Below, in pieces: positions 27,303 through 34,893 of a stretch of 64,000 bases of DNA; within the stretch, counting starts at the first letter, position 1, and every line of letters starts with the position of its first letter. The notes beneath the pieces were generated by a model that saw only the letters and a list, made by a program, of their open reading frames with translations, was not told where the DNA came from and did no database searches. Location of the stretch: the NCBI RefSeq assembly GCF_013177635.1, contig NZ_CP030944.1, forward strand, positions 1,302,001 to 1,366,000, in the 5' to 3' direction. This stretch comes from Arcobacter aquimarinus. GTDB taxonomy: Bacteria > Campylobacterota > Campylobacteria > Campylobacterales > Arcobacteraceae. Position numbers and translations under genes: made by a program.

Positions 27303-27344
27303 GCCCCCCTTGTTAAACCAGAGTTGGGGCAATCTTTTTACCCC
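27303..27344 (-). promoter_or_regulatory. Candidate RNA switch over the rep ribosome site
   Basis: Three short GC tracts lie in the 54-base gap before rep (mRNA is minus strand): GGGG (27,344-27,341), GCCCC (27,330-27,326) and the ribosome-site tract GGGGGGC (27,309-27,303). GCCCC can pair with the upstream GGGG, leaving the ribosome site free, or with the ribosome site itself, hiding it. The two hairpins are mutually exclusive. Such G/C tracts are rare in this AT-rich element. Confidence 0.45.
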
Positions 27345-27353
27345 TACTTTTTC

Positions 27354-27746
27354 TTAAACTAACAACTCAAATTTTGAGAAAACTGGAGCTATAACTTGCT
27401 CACCAAAAATCTTAACTACTGACATTCTTCCTTCTAAATAATAAGGCATACCTATATTGTTCGATAATGATTTAAAATCAGCTTCTTTAATCTCTGTCTC
27501 AATTTGTCCACCAGTGAAATCGAATTTTGCGTAATATTTAGATTTATATCTTAGTGGCTCACCTTCCTCATCTGTTTTAACTTTCTTTGTTTCTTTATCA
27601 ACAATTTCTTTTCCTATATTTTCAGTTAATTCAACCAAATCAGCTCCAAGCGTTACTTTATTTGACCTTGCTTTTTGCATATACAAAGCAATTTCACTCT
27701 TTTTATTTTCTGTTGGGTCTATTTGTTGTAACTCTTCTTTTTTCAT
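27354..27746 (-). CDS. Possible ssDNA-binding protein of the prophage
   Basis: A 130-residue protein with a charged first half and a beta-rich second half (about 62-130) ending in VFSKFELLV. It is upstream of rep, in the place where small rolling-circle phages have their ssDNA-binding protein, and size and predicted strands would fit an OB fold. No motif proves it. A perfect 8-bp hairpin (27,773-27,792) lies in its leader shortly before the ribosome site AAGGAAAAAAG and may allow translational autoregulation. Other single-domain replication accessory roles are possible. Confidence 0.5.
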   Translation of the reverse strand: MKKEELQQIDPTENKKSEIALYMQKARSNKVTLGADLVELTENIGKEIVDKETKKVKTDEEGEPLRYKSKYYAKFDFTGGQIETEIKEADFKSLSNNIGMPYYLEGRMSVVKIFGEQVIAPVFSKFELLV

Positions 27747-27772
27747 CTTTTTTCCTTTTTTGTTTTATTATG

Positions 27773-27792
27773 TTAAGGTGAAAACACCTTAA
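27773..27792. promoter_or_regulatory. Perfect hairpin in the leader of the 130-residue gene
   Basis: TTAAGGTG, loop AAAA, CACCTTAA forms an 8-bp perfect stem about 26 bases upstream of the ATG at 27,746. There is no T-run immediately after it on the minus strand, so a translational operator or processing site is more likely than a terminator. Confidence 0.45.
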
Positions 27793-28022
27793 GAAAAACC
27801 TTTGTTTTTTCTTTGATTTTTCCTAAAATGTCTACATAATGGGAAACTCTAAATTTTTGCTTTATTTCCCCCTACATAGGCAAAAGCCTATTAAGGGGAA
27901 AAGGCAAAAAATATCCTGAACGCAATACTCGCAACATTTCTGCGGTTGTTTTTTCTCTGCTCAGCTTACTGACGCCCTACGGTTGTCCCTAGTATTAGTA
28001 ATTTAATATTTAGGTTTGAACT
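27793..28022. other. Non-coding, GC-rich candidate replication origin of the prophage
   Basis: No gene fits in this gap. It contains a hairpin at 27,869-27,898 (CCCCT/AGGGG outer stem, 2 x 2 internal loop, ATAGGC/GCCTAT inner stem, AAAA loop) and a direct repeat CGGTTGT at 27,943-27,949 and 27,980-27,986. G+C in 27,931-27,990 is 50 % (30 of 60), about double the surroundings. Placement between integrase and the replication genes and the hairpin content suit a double-strand or single-strand origin. The nick site is not identified. Confidence 0.5.
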
Positions 28023-28238
28023 CTAAATATTTTTTTTTAATTCAAAATCAGAGATTATTTTTAAAATCATTTCTTTTAATTCTTCAAACAAAAAATCTAA
28101 TTGGACAAGAATACATTCAGGAGGAAAATCAAAATGCCCACTTTTAATATCAAGAACAACACGATAAAAACAATCCTTATCTTGATTTATAATATTTTCA
28201 ATTTCATCTATAATTCTTTGTTTTAATTCTTCATTCAT
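28023..28238 (-). CDS. Small acidic prophage protein
   Basis: A 71-residue helical protein with two Ile/Glu/Lys-rich helices flanking a short segment with Cys and Pro (FDFPPECILVQ). Its ATG overlaps the integrase stop by four bases (ATGA), so it is coupled to integrase. An excisionase or a modulator of recombination would fit by position, but the sequence is acidic rather than basic and has no HTH. Function unknown. Confidence 0.55.
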   Translation of the reverse strand: MNEELKQRIIDEIENIINQDKDCFYRVVLDIKSGHFDFPPECILVQLDFLFEELKEMILKIISDFELKKNI

Positions 28239-29125
28239 TTTTCATCCTTTGAAACAAAAGTATCTAACAAACTAGAAACTACTTTTTTAGAAATCTTTGC
28301 ATCTTTTGTGATATATCTTTGAGTTACTTCTATACTTGAATGTCCTAAAGCTTGACTAATATGTTCTATGGGTACACCTTTTTTAATTGATTCAGTTCCT
28401 AGAAGATGTCTAAAATCGTGAAATCTCATCTTTGAAATATTTGATAAATCTTTTAATTGATTAAAAGGTTTTCTAATATCTTTAAAATAGGTATTAGTAT
28501 TTTCATTTAAAAACAAGTAATCTTTTTGTTGAATATTTTCTTTTGTTTTAAGATAAGAATGTAATTCGCTAGCAAGTAAAGGAGTCATTTCATGAGAATC
28601 ATATTTTCTAGATTTATTCTTTTGAGGTGGTATAGTATAAATATCATTAGTTAAGTCTAATTGATAATATTGCATTTTTAAAATTTCTGATTTTCTTCTA
28701 CCATGTAAAGCAAAAATGAATATAAGTCTATACATATCATTTTCAAAAGTTAAGATATTATCAATAAGGCTTTTTATTTGTTCAGAGCTCAAATCAATAT
28801 TATATTTATTATCAAATTTTGGGATAATTACGTGATTAGCTGGGTTTTTTTCTGTATATTCATTTTTAATAGCATAATTAAAAATAGTTTGAACTACTGC
28901 ATTTACATTTTTAGCAGTTTTAGGACTTAACTCTTTTACTTTAATTATATTATTTACTATTTGTTGACAATGTTTAAATTTAATAGATTCTATTTCCATA
29001 GTTCCTATTACTGGCTCAATATGATTTTTAAATCTATTATTTTTATTTACAATTTCCGAATTAGATTGAATATCTTTAAAGATATTTATATATTCATTAA
29101 AAAGGGTTTTAAATGTCATCTTCAC
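28235..29125 (-). CDS. int: Tyrosine recombinase (prophage integrase)
   Basis: A 296-residue integrase that would integrate and excise the element at the initiator tRNA gene. A SAM-like core-binding domain (about 1-95) precedes the catalytic domain. The catalytic residues are visible: Arg in GRRKSEIL (about 147), HDFRH (about 237-241), the GHSS segment, and the nucleophilic Tyr in TQRYI (about 272). It lies centrally in the integrated element, about 2.7 kb from attR and 9.2 kb from attL. It overlaps both neighbours by a few bases. Confidence 0.92.
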   Translation of the reverse strand: MKMTFKTLFNEYINIFKDIQSNSEIVNKNNRFKNHIEPVIGTMEIESIKFKHCQQIVNNIIKVKELSPKTAKNVNAVVQTIFNYAIKNEYTEKNPANHVIIPKFDNKYNIDLSSEQIKSLIDNILTFENDMYRLIFIFALHGRRKSEILKMQYYQLDLTNDIYTIPPQKNKSRKYDSHEMTPLLASELHSYLKTKENIQQKDYLFLNENTNTYFKDIRKPFNQLKDLSNISKMRFHDFRHLLGTESIKKGVPIEHISQALGHSSIEVTQRYITKDAKISKKVVSSLLDTFVSKDEK

Positions 29126-29624
29126 AACCTTTTTTTAATTCATCTATAATAAATTCAAATTGATTTAATCTACTACGTGCTTGATAGCTTAATTCTGATA
29201 ATTCATTAAGTTCATCTTTTGTAAATTTTTTATCTTGAATAGATTTTAAATATGAAGCATTTAGCAAACCATTATCAATTGAGAATTTCATTAGAACTTG
29301 GTGAAGTTCTTCAAAATGATTTATTTTATTAGCTTTAATAGAAACTATTAAATTAGATTCTTTTGCAAGATAATCAATAAATGGTTTAGAATCTTCTTTT
29401 AGAATATTTATTAAAAATATTAATTCTCTTACTGATAAATCTTTTTCACTTGGATTTAGAAACTGATTAAATTGAGTTTCAGCATTTGAAGATTTAAAAC
29501 CTAATTTATCTGCAAAATAAGAAGAGTAAGAAACATTAAATTTATCTCCATAGTCTTTCAATGAAAGTTTTAAAGATTTAAAGAAATCTTCATATTGTGG
29601 AATGTATTGATTTTTTCTAGACAT
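29109..29624 (-). CDS. CII-like phage regulatory protein
   Basis: A 171-residue protein. The segment from about 33 to 95 (ADKLGF, then FLNPSEKDLSVRELIFLINILKEDS, in outline) resembles the CP76/CII-type phage regulators, in which a domain with NP and an L/I-rich helix precedes a C-terminal helical part. In those phages it helps decide between lysis and lysogeny. It is opposite and near the CI-like repressor, consistent with a control region. The family call is by pattern only. Its end overlaps the integrase start by 17 bases. Confidence 0.55.
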   Translation of the reverse strand: MSRKNQYIPQYEDFFKSLKLSLKDYGDKFNVSYSSYFADKLGFKSSNAETQFNQFLNPSEKDLSVRELIFLINILKEDSKPFIDYLAKESNLIVSIKANKINHFEELHQVLMKFSIDNGLLNASYLKSIQDKKFTKDELNELSELSYQARSRLNQFEFIIDELKKGCEDDI

Positions 29625-29626
29625 AA

Positions 29627-29839
29627 TTAATAACCTTTCATCATAGATGATATTTTTAATTTATGTTCTATTTGAGATTCAAGCTGTTTTATCTCTTTTG
29701 CGATTGATTCTTTTTGAGAAGATAAAAGAAACAGAGAGTTGATTTTTTTTACTTTTTCTAAATAAGAATTAGTAAGTTTTTGAATATCAGAAACGATATT
29801 TAATTTGTGTTGAGTGTTCTTTTTTGTTATTTTATTCAT
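29627..29839 (-). CDS. Small basic coiled-coil prophage protein
   Basis: A 70-residue protein of Lys/Ser/Glu-rich helices with heptad-like Leu/Ile spacing. It has a strong ribosome site (AAGGGG) seven bases before the ATG. It is the first gene of the leftward operon, opposite the repressor, the place of Cro- or early anti-repressor genes, but I see no clear DNA-binding motif. Function unknown. Confidence 0.55.
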   Translation of the reverse strand: MNKITKKNTQHKLNIVSDIQKLTNSYLEKVKKINSLFLLSSQKESIAKEIKQLESQIEHKLKISSMMKGY

Positions 29840-29905
29840 ATATGCCCCTTTTTATAAGGCTTTATTAAAAAGAATAAACTTATAATCTAGTTGCGAGTTA
29901 AATTT

Positions 29906-29976
29906 AAAAGTTTACTTTTTGGTTATAAAACCTTATTTATTTTTTATATGTTTGGTATTATAAACAAAAAGTTTAC
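29906..29976. promoter_or_regulatory. Prophage control region with repeated AAAAGTTTAC
   Basis: The gap between the divergent early operon and the CI-like repressor (29,840-30,002) holds AAAAGTTTAC at 29,906-29,915 and again at 29,967-29,976, 61 bp apart. They may be repressor operators. The region also carries a TTATAAAACC/GGTATTATAA-like pair and should contain both divergent promoters. Confidence 0.45.
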
Positions 29977-30002
29977 AATAAGTCAAGGATTTTGTAAATA
30001 AA

Positions 30003-30407
30003 ATGTTAAACTATGATGTAATAATAAATAATTTGATTGAAGAATTAAAAATAGAAAATGAATCCGATTTATCAAGATTAATGGGAATGAGTCGACAATC
30101 ACTGCAAAATCATAAAGCAAGAAATACAATACCATATAAACAAATAATTTATTTATGTCTAACAAACAAAATAGATATAAACAAAATATTTAATAATGAA
30201 GATAACAAAAAAACTATCTCAAACCATATACAAAAAATAGAGAATCAAAACGGATTAAATATTCAAGGAAAGAATAATCAAGTCAGTAATATTAAAACTG
30301 ATTCTAAAAAATTAGAAATAATTGAAAAAATAGAAAAACTTCCACCAAAAAGACAAGATTACTACTATCACGTAATTTCAGCAGAAATATTGAATTTAGA
30401 AGATTGA
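30003..30407 (+). CDS. CI-like prophage repressor without peptidase domain
   Basis: A 134-residue protein with an N-terminal CI-type HTH (about 19-62: ESDLSRLMGMSRQSLQN, then KARNTIPYKQIIYLC) similar in layout to the S24 repressor at 11,166. It lacks the S24 domain: the C-terminal half is a polar linker and a helical segment (about 98-134). Induction should therefore not depend on RecA-stimulated self-cleavage, and an antirepressor or another signal would be needed. It opens the short rightward operon. Confidence 0.75.
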   Translation: MLNYDVIINNLIEELKIENESDLSRLMGMSRQSLQNHKARNTIPYKQIIYLCLTNKIDINKIFNNEDNKKTISNHIQKIENQNGLNIQGKNNQVSNIKTDSKKLEIIEKIEKLPPKRQDYYYHVISAEILNLED

Positions 30408-30410
30408 TAA

Positions 30411-30767
30411 ATGAAAAGATATTTTAAAATATTATTTGTATTTCTAATAACAATTAATTTATACAGCAAAGAAAAAGAAATAATTTTTAACAATCCAAAA
30501 CTTTCAGAAGTTTTTGCAAATGAATATTATATTAGTATTTCAGATAGATTATCTGCATGGAGACCAGTTGGAAAAAATTTAAAAGCAATCGTATCTGTTA
30601 TGATTTACAATAATGGAAATTTTGATTATGAAATAATAAAAGAATCAGAATCAAAAGAATTTAATGATATTTTGAAAAAGTTTTTAGAAGAACAAAAAAA
30701 AATTAGATATCCTATTTATAAAAACAGAAATGTAAAAATAAATGTAGATTTTAAATCAGAAAAATAA
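30411..30767 (+). CDS. Exported protein with TonB/TolA C-terminal-like domain
   Basis: A 118-residue protein with a signal peptide (about 1-19). The rest matches the outline of the TonB/TolA C-terminal fold: LKAIVSVMIYNNGNFDYEIIKESES (in outline), a helix EFNDILKKFLEEQ, then YP and a final strand. The proline-rich spacer and the cytoplasmic membrane-anchor features of TonB are absent, so it would be a free periplasmic domain. It is three bases after the repressor gene and thus likely expressed in the lysogen. A decoy for a TolA- or TonB-dependent phage or colicin is an attractive inference. Confidence 0.55.
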   Translation: MKRYFKILFVFLITINLYSKEKEIIFNNPKLSEVFANEYYISISDRLSAWRPVGKNLKAIVSVMIYNNGNFDYEIIKESESKEFNDILKKFLEEQKKIRYPIYKNRNVKINVDFKSEK

Positions 30768-30842
30768 CAACAATCAATAAAAAAATAATTTTAATTTTAT
30801 TTTCATTTGTTATAATAAAATAAATTATAATAAGGAAATAAT

Positions 30843-31142
30843 ATGAAAAAAACTATATTAATAACTGCATTAATATCATCACTACTACAAGCGGAAGTAA
30901 TTTATAAAAATAAAAATAACAACACAAGCTACAAAAGTGATAAAATTAATTTTTCAAGTAGTGAAATTTACAGAGTAAGCAGTTATAGAGATTATGTAGA
31001 GGTTACTATATCAACAAAAGAACACGGAAGAATTAGAACTAAACTAAATAGAACATCTTTAAAAGAAGGTGATATAGTTAGTGGTAGTTGTTCTAATTAT
31101 GAATATGGTGAATATAAAAACTGTTATCTATCAAGATACTAG
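30843..31142 (+). CDS. Small exported prophage protein
   Basis: A 99-residue protein with a signal peptide (about 1-17, cleavage near LQA-E). The mature part is basic and Ser/Tyr/Asn-rich with two Cys close to the C-terminus (SCSNYEYGEYKNC) that could form a disulphide. It has a good ribosome site (ATAAGGAAATAAT) and its own AT-rich upstream gap of 75 bases with a TATAAT-like element. It is in the lysogenic operon. Function unknown. Confidence 0.6.
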   Translation: MKKTILITALISSLLQAEVIYKNKNNNTSYKSDKINFSSSEIYRVSSYRDYVEVTISTKEHGRIRTKLNRTSLKEGDIVSGSCSNYEYGEYKNCYLSRY

Positions 31143-31150
31143 GAAAATAA

Positions 31151-31732
31151 ATGCCTATTAAAAACGACTGGACAAGTAAAAACAACAACATAAATTTAAA
31201 TTTAAATGATGACAATAATAATAAAAACATAATAGCAATCATAATAATTTCATTATGTGCAATAGGTTTTACTTATTTTTTATATGATTATATTCAAGAA
31301 GAAAAAAGAAAAGAATATATACAAACAAAAAAAGAAATAGAAAGATACAATCAAGAAGTTAGAGCATATAACGAAAAAATAAAAAAAGAAAGAAATGTCA
31401 AAAATGAATACTATTCAAAAAAAGGCTTTAGTTTTACTATTGAAGTAGATAACGATAGCTACGATGATAGATACAATTTCAATACTATTTTAGATAATTT
31501 AAAAGAAGTAACTAGTAATAGTGATGACAATAGTTATAAAATAGAAATAATTGGAAAAATATCAAGATATGGTAATTTGTTCTATAAAATTTACAAAAAA
31601 AATAATAATAACAAATATGACAATGATTTTAACAATATATTAGAAGAACTAAAAAAAATAAAATATAGAGTTAGAAATTATGATACAGAATTTAAATTAA
31701 TTATTCATAATAATTCTTATGATTTAAATTAA
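31151..31732 (+). CDS. Membrane-anchored prophage protein
   Basis: A 193-residue protein. An Asn/Asp-rich cytoplasmic N-terminus (about 1-26) precedes one membrane helix (about 27-45), followed by a charged coiled-coil segment (about 50-85) and a C-terminal alpha/beta domain rich in Asn, Lys, Tyr. It is an inner-membrane protein facing the periplasm in the likely N-in orientation. It follows the exported protein by eight bases and ends at a strong terminator. By position it may be a superinfection-exclusion or lysogenic-conversion factor, which is inference. Confidence 0.6.
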   Translation: MPIKNDWTSKNNNINLNLNDDNNNKNIIAIIIISLCAIGFTYFLYDYIQEEKRKEYIQTKKEIERYNQEVRAYNEKIKKERNVKNEYYSKKGFSFTIEVDNDSYDDRYNFNTILDNLKEVTSNSDDNSYKIEIIGKISRYGNLFYKIYKKNNNNKYDNDFNNILEELKKIKYRVRNYDTEFKLIIHNNSYDLN

Positions 31733-31740
31733 AAATGAAG

Positions 31741-31772
31741 AAAAGCTATGTCAAAAACATAGCTTTTTTTTT
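31741..31772 (+). terminator. Terminator of the prophage's rightward operon
   Basis: AAAAGCTATG, a seven-base loop and CATAGCTTTT form a perfect 10-bp stem running into a T tract. It begins nine bases after the last stop codon and about 20 bases before attR. Confidence 0.9.
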
Positions 31773-31793
31773 ATTCAATATTCGAACGTGTTT

Positions 31794-31840
31794 CTCATAA
31801 CCCGAAGGTCATAGGTTCAAATCCTATTTCCGCAACCAAT
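31794..31840. repeat. attR of the tRNA-fMet prophage
   Basis: A 47-base exact copy of 19,022-19,068, namely the 3' part of the initiator tRNA from the anticodon loop on. It is the remnant of the chromosomal tRNA displaced by integration. It lacks the 5' half and cannot make a tRNA. Its last base is the first base of the stop codon (complement) of the next gene on the minus strand. Confidence 0.95.
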
Positions 31841-32091
31841 TACATTGACTTTATATATAGTATAGCAGCAATTATTAAAAAACCTATTCCTGCAACAATA
31901 AGTTGAGCAGATCTCTCTTTTCTTAAAATATAATCACTCACTTCAAATATAGCAACAGATTTTAATGTACCATTATCTATATATTCTAAAAATTTATAAC
32001 CTTTTTTCTCATACTTAATTTTTATTTTCTCAAGTTGAGAATCTCTTTGTTCTTTTGTAAAGCCACCTACAACTATATTTTTTTTTGGCAT
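31840..32091 (-). CDS. Small protein with C-terminal membrane anchor, unknown
   Basis: An 83-residue protein with a basic soluble part and one hydrophobic helix near the C-terminus (about 61-80), so probably tail-anchored. Its first base overlaps the end of trmL, and its stop codon borders attR, meaning that the prophage inserted immediately beside its 3' end without altering it. No family recognised. Confidence 0.65.
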   Translation of the reverse strand: MPKKNIVVGGFTKEQRDSQLEKIKIKYEKKGYKFLEYIDNGTLKSVAIFEVSDYILRKERSAQLIVAGIGFLIIAAILYIKSM

Positions 32092-32555
32092 TATTTAAAA
32101 TCCTTAAAATTTTGTCTTAAAGCTTCATAACATACAACTGATACTGAATTTGCTAAATTTAAACTTCTAGCATTATTTGTCATAGGAATTGTTATACATG
32201 TTTCTAAACTTTTATTTAAAATAACTTGAGGAAGTCCGGCATCTTCTCTTCCAAAATAAAAATAATCCCCTACTTCAAATTTTGATTCAAAGTAAATCTG
32301 TTTTGTTTTTGTAGTTGCAAAAAAATGTCTATCATTAAAAGGATTTTTCTCCCAAAAATCTTCAATACTTTCATATTCTCTAACGTCAAGCTCAAACCAA
32401 TAATCAAGCCCTGCTCTTCGAACTTCTTTTTCAGTAATATCTCCAAAACCATAAGGTTTAATTAAATGTAAAGTACAATTTAAAGCAAAGGCAAGTCTTC
32501 CAATAGTACCCACATTTCCAGGCATTCTTGGTTCATGTAAAACTATATTAAACAT
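32091..32555 (-). CDS. trmL: tRNA (cytidine/uridine-34-2'-O)-methyltransferase TrmL
   Basis: A 154-residue SPOUT methyltransferase that methylates the wobble base of tRNA-Leu isoacceptors. The N-terminal block NIVLHEPRMPGNVGTIGRLA and the knot motifs FGREDAGLP (about 101-109) and IPMTNNARSLNLANSVSVV (about 124-142) are typical. Size is that of TrmL, the minimal SPOUT type. Its start overlaps the purU stop by one base. Confidence 0.93.
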   Translation of the reverse strand: MFNIVLHEPRMPGNVGTIGRLAFALNCTLHLIKPYGFGDITEKEVRRAGLDYWFELDVREYESIEDFWEKNPFNDRHFFATTKTKQIYFESKFEVGDYFYFGREDAGLPQVILNKSLETCITIPMTNNARSLNLANSVSVVCYEALRQNFKDFK

Positions 32556-33388
32556 TATAAAATCACCGTTTTGTTACCATGAACAAAAACCCTATCATTT
32601 AATAATAATTCAAAAGCATTTGATAATACAATTTTTTCCACATTTCGTCCTGCATTTCTCATATCTTCCCAAGAATAACTATGATCAACTCTTACTACAT
32701 CTTGAAAAATAATTGGACCTTCATCCAAATCATTTGTAACATAATGAGCTGTTGCACCTATGATTTTAACACCTCTTTCATGAGCTTGTTTATATGGATT
32801 TGCACCTATAAATGCAGGTAAAAATGAGTGATGAATATTTAAAACTTTTTTAGGAAATGTTTCTACAAATTTAGGAGTTAAAATTCTCATATATTTAGCT
32901 AAAACTATAAGTTCAGGTTCATATTCATTGATTTTTTCAATCATTTTATCTTCATGTTCATCTCTACTTAAACCTTCAGCACTTATACAAGTAAAAGGAA
33001 TATTAAACTTCTCTACTAAATCTTTTAAATAATCATGATTTGCAATAACTGCTTTAATATTTGCATTTAATTCACCTGCAACATAACGAATAAGCAAATC
33101 TCCTAAAACATGAGACTCTTTTGTTGCAAGAATTACAACATCTTTTTTCTCTTTTTTATTTAATTTGATTGAAGCACCTTCTGGTAAAACTTCTTTTAGT
33201 TCTTTTAGTAAAATATTTTTTGAAACTTTTCCTGAAATGATACTTCTCATAAAGAATTTTTTAGTATCTGGATCAACATATTCAGCATTTTGTTCTATGT
33301 TTAAATTATTTGCAAAAAGAACTTTTGAAATATTATAAACAAGTCCTTTCGCATCTTCTGTATCAATTAAAAGTATATACTCTTCCAT
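32555..33388 (-). CDS. purU: Formyltetrahydrofolate deformylase PurU
   Basis: A 277-residue enzyme that hydrolyses 10-formyl-THF to formate and THF, balancing one-carbon units. An N-terminal ACT domain (about 1-80) is followed by the formyltransferase-like catalytic domain with the LNIHHSFLPAFIGANPYKQA block (about 194-213) and the catalytic Asp region (VTNDLDEGPIIFQ, about 228-240). The ACT domain distinguishes it from PurN. It overlaps trmL by one base. Confidence 0.93.
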   Translation of the reverse strand: MEEYILLIDTEDAKGLVYNISKVLFANNLNIEQNAEYVDPDTKKFFMRSIISGKVSKNILLKELKEVLPEGASIKLNKKEKKDVVILATKESHVLGDLLIRYVAGELNANIKAVIANHDYLKDLVEKFNIPFTCISAEGLSRDEHEDKMIEKINEYEPELIVLAKYMRILTPKFVETFPKKVLNIHHSFLPAFIGANPYKQAHERGVKIIGATAHYVTNDLDEGPIIFQDVVRVDHSYSWEDMRNAGRNVEKIVLSNAFELLLNDRVFVHGNKTVIL

Positions 33389-33461
33389 TTTTATCCTATG
33401 TATTATTCAAGCTTAATTTTTTAAGTTCGAATAATAACATTTTATAAATTAATAGATAGTT

Positions 33462-34721
33462 TTAGCTAATTAAAGTTCTTAGTTTTTCTTTATATTTTTC
33501 TAAATCAAACTCTTTAACTTTAGCAACTCCTGTTTCAATAGCACCTAAAGCAACAGCAGCAGATACTTCAATCATTAATCTTTTATCAAAAGGAATTGGA
33601 ATAATATACTCTTTTCCATAACTTAAATCACCAAATGAAGCTTTTAAATCAGCTGTAAGTGGTTCTTTTGCTAAAGAAGCAATTGCTATAGCAGCAGCCT
33701 TTTTCATATGCATATTTATTTTTCTTGCTTGAACATCTAAAGCTCCTCTAAATATAAAAGGAAAACCTAAAACATTATTTACTTGATTTGGAAAATCAGA
33801 ACGCCCTGTTCCTATTATTGCTTTTGGACGAACTGATTTAATTTCTTCTGGAAATAATTCAGGCGTTGGATTAGCAAGAGTAAATACAATTGGTTCTTCA
33901 GCCATTAAAGCTATATGTTCAACAGTAAAAGTCCCTGGTTTTGATAAACCCAAAACCATATCTGCATCTTTAAATGCATCTTCCAAGCTAGTAATAGTAT
34001 TACTTACAAAATCTAATTTATATTTATTCAAATCAGTTCTTCCAGTATGAATTACACCTTTTGAATCACACATAATTAAATTTTTCACACCTAGTTCTTT
34101 ATACATAGTTGAACAAGCAATAGCAGAAGCACCAGCTCCCACAACAACTACTTTCATATCTTCAATTTTTTTATTCATCATTTCAGAAGCATTTAATAAA
34201 GCTGCACTTGTGATTATTGCTGTTCCGTGTTGATCATCATGCATAACAGGAATTTCAAGTTCTTCTACAAGTCTTTTTTCAATTTCAAAACATTCAGGAG
34301 ATTTAATATCTTCAAGATTAATTCCCCCAAAAGTTGGGGAGATAGCTTTTACTATTTCACAAAATTTATCTACATTTGTTTCATCTACTTCAATATCAAA
34401 TGAATCAACAGCTGCAAATTTTTTAAATAATACAGCTTTTCCTTCCATAACAGGTTTTGAAGCAATTGCTCCAATATTTCCAAGTCCTAAAACAGCTGTT
34501 CCATTTGAAATAACAGCTACAAGATTTCTTTTTGATGTATATTCAAATGCTAATTCAGGATTCAGTGCAATTTCTTCACAAGGATAAGCAACACCTGGTG
34601 AATACGCCAAAGATAAATCTCTTTGAGATTCTAATTTTGTCGTAGTAGCAATTGATATTTTTCCAGGATTTGGGAATTTATGATAATCTAATGCTTCATT
34701 TTTTGTAATTTTTACGCTCAT
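33462..34721 (-). CDS. maeB: NAD(P)-dependent malic enzyme
   Basis: A 419-residue enzyme for oxidative decarboxylation of malate to pyruvate. SPGVAYPCEEIA and the metal-binding MHDDQHGTAI (about 158-167) are typical of the short bacterial malic enzymes, followed by the Rossmann fold with VVGAGASAIAC (about 195-205). The C-terminal phosphotransacetylase-like domain of long MaeB is absent, so it is the short form. Together with oad, pckA and fbp it belongs to C4-C3 metabolism. The gap 34,722-34,893 upstream is AT-rich with nothing recognisable beyond probable promoter sequence. Confidence 0.92.
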   Translation of the reverse strand: MSVKITKNEALDYHKFPNPGKISIATTTKLESQRDLSLAYSPGVAYPCEEIALNPELAFEYTSKRNLVAVISNGTAVLGLGNIGAIASKPVMEGKAVLFKKFAAVDSFDIEVDETNVDKFCEIVKAISPTFGGINLEDIKSPECFEIEKRLVEELEIPVMHDDQHGTAIITSAALLNASEMMNKKIEDMKVVVVGAGASAIACSTMYKELGVKNLIMCDSKGVIHTGRTDLNKYKLDFVSNTITSLEDAFKDADMVLGLSKPGTFTVEHIALMAEEPIVFTLANPTPELFPEEIKSVRPKAIIGTGRSDFPNQVNNVLGFPFIFRGALDVQARKINMHMKKAAAIAIASLAKEPLTADLKASFGDLSYGKEYIIPIPFDKRLMIEVSAAVALGAIETGVAKVKEFDLEKYKEKLRTLIS

Positions 34722-34893
34722 TTTAATCCTTTTTTATTTCTATTTCCTAATAAAATCAAAAAATAGTAACTAAAAGAAACTTAAATAAAAAGAATTTTAA
34801 TTTTTTTTATTATTTAAGTTTTAAAAAAGCAAGTTATGTAAAAGTTATGTAAGTTTTTTAAACTAAATATAATCTATTATTATATTTTAAGTT

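Noticed and set aside
31794-31840. A second tRNA-Met gene
   Set aside because: Only the 3' part from the anticodon loop onward exists. The sequence to its left does not supply a D arm or 5' acceptor strand, so it is attR.
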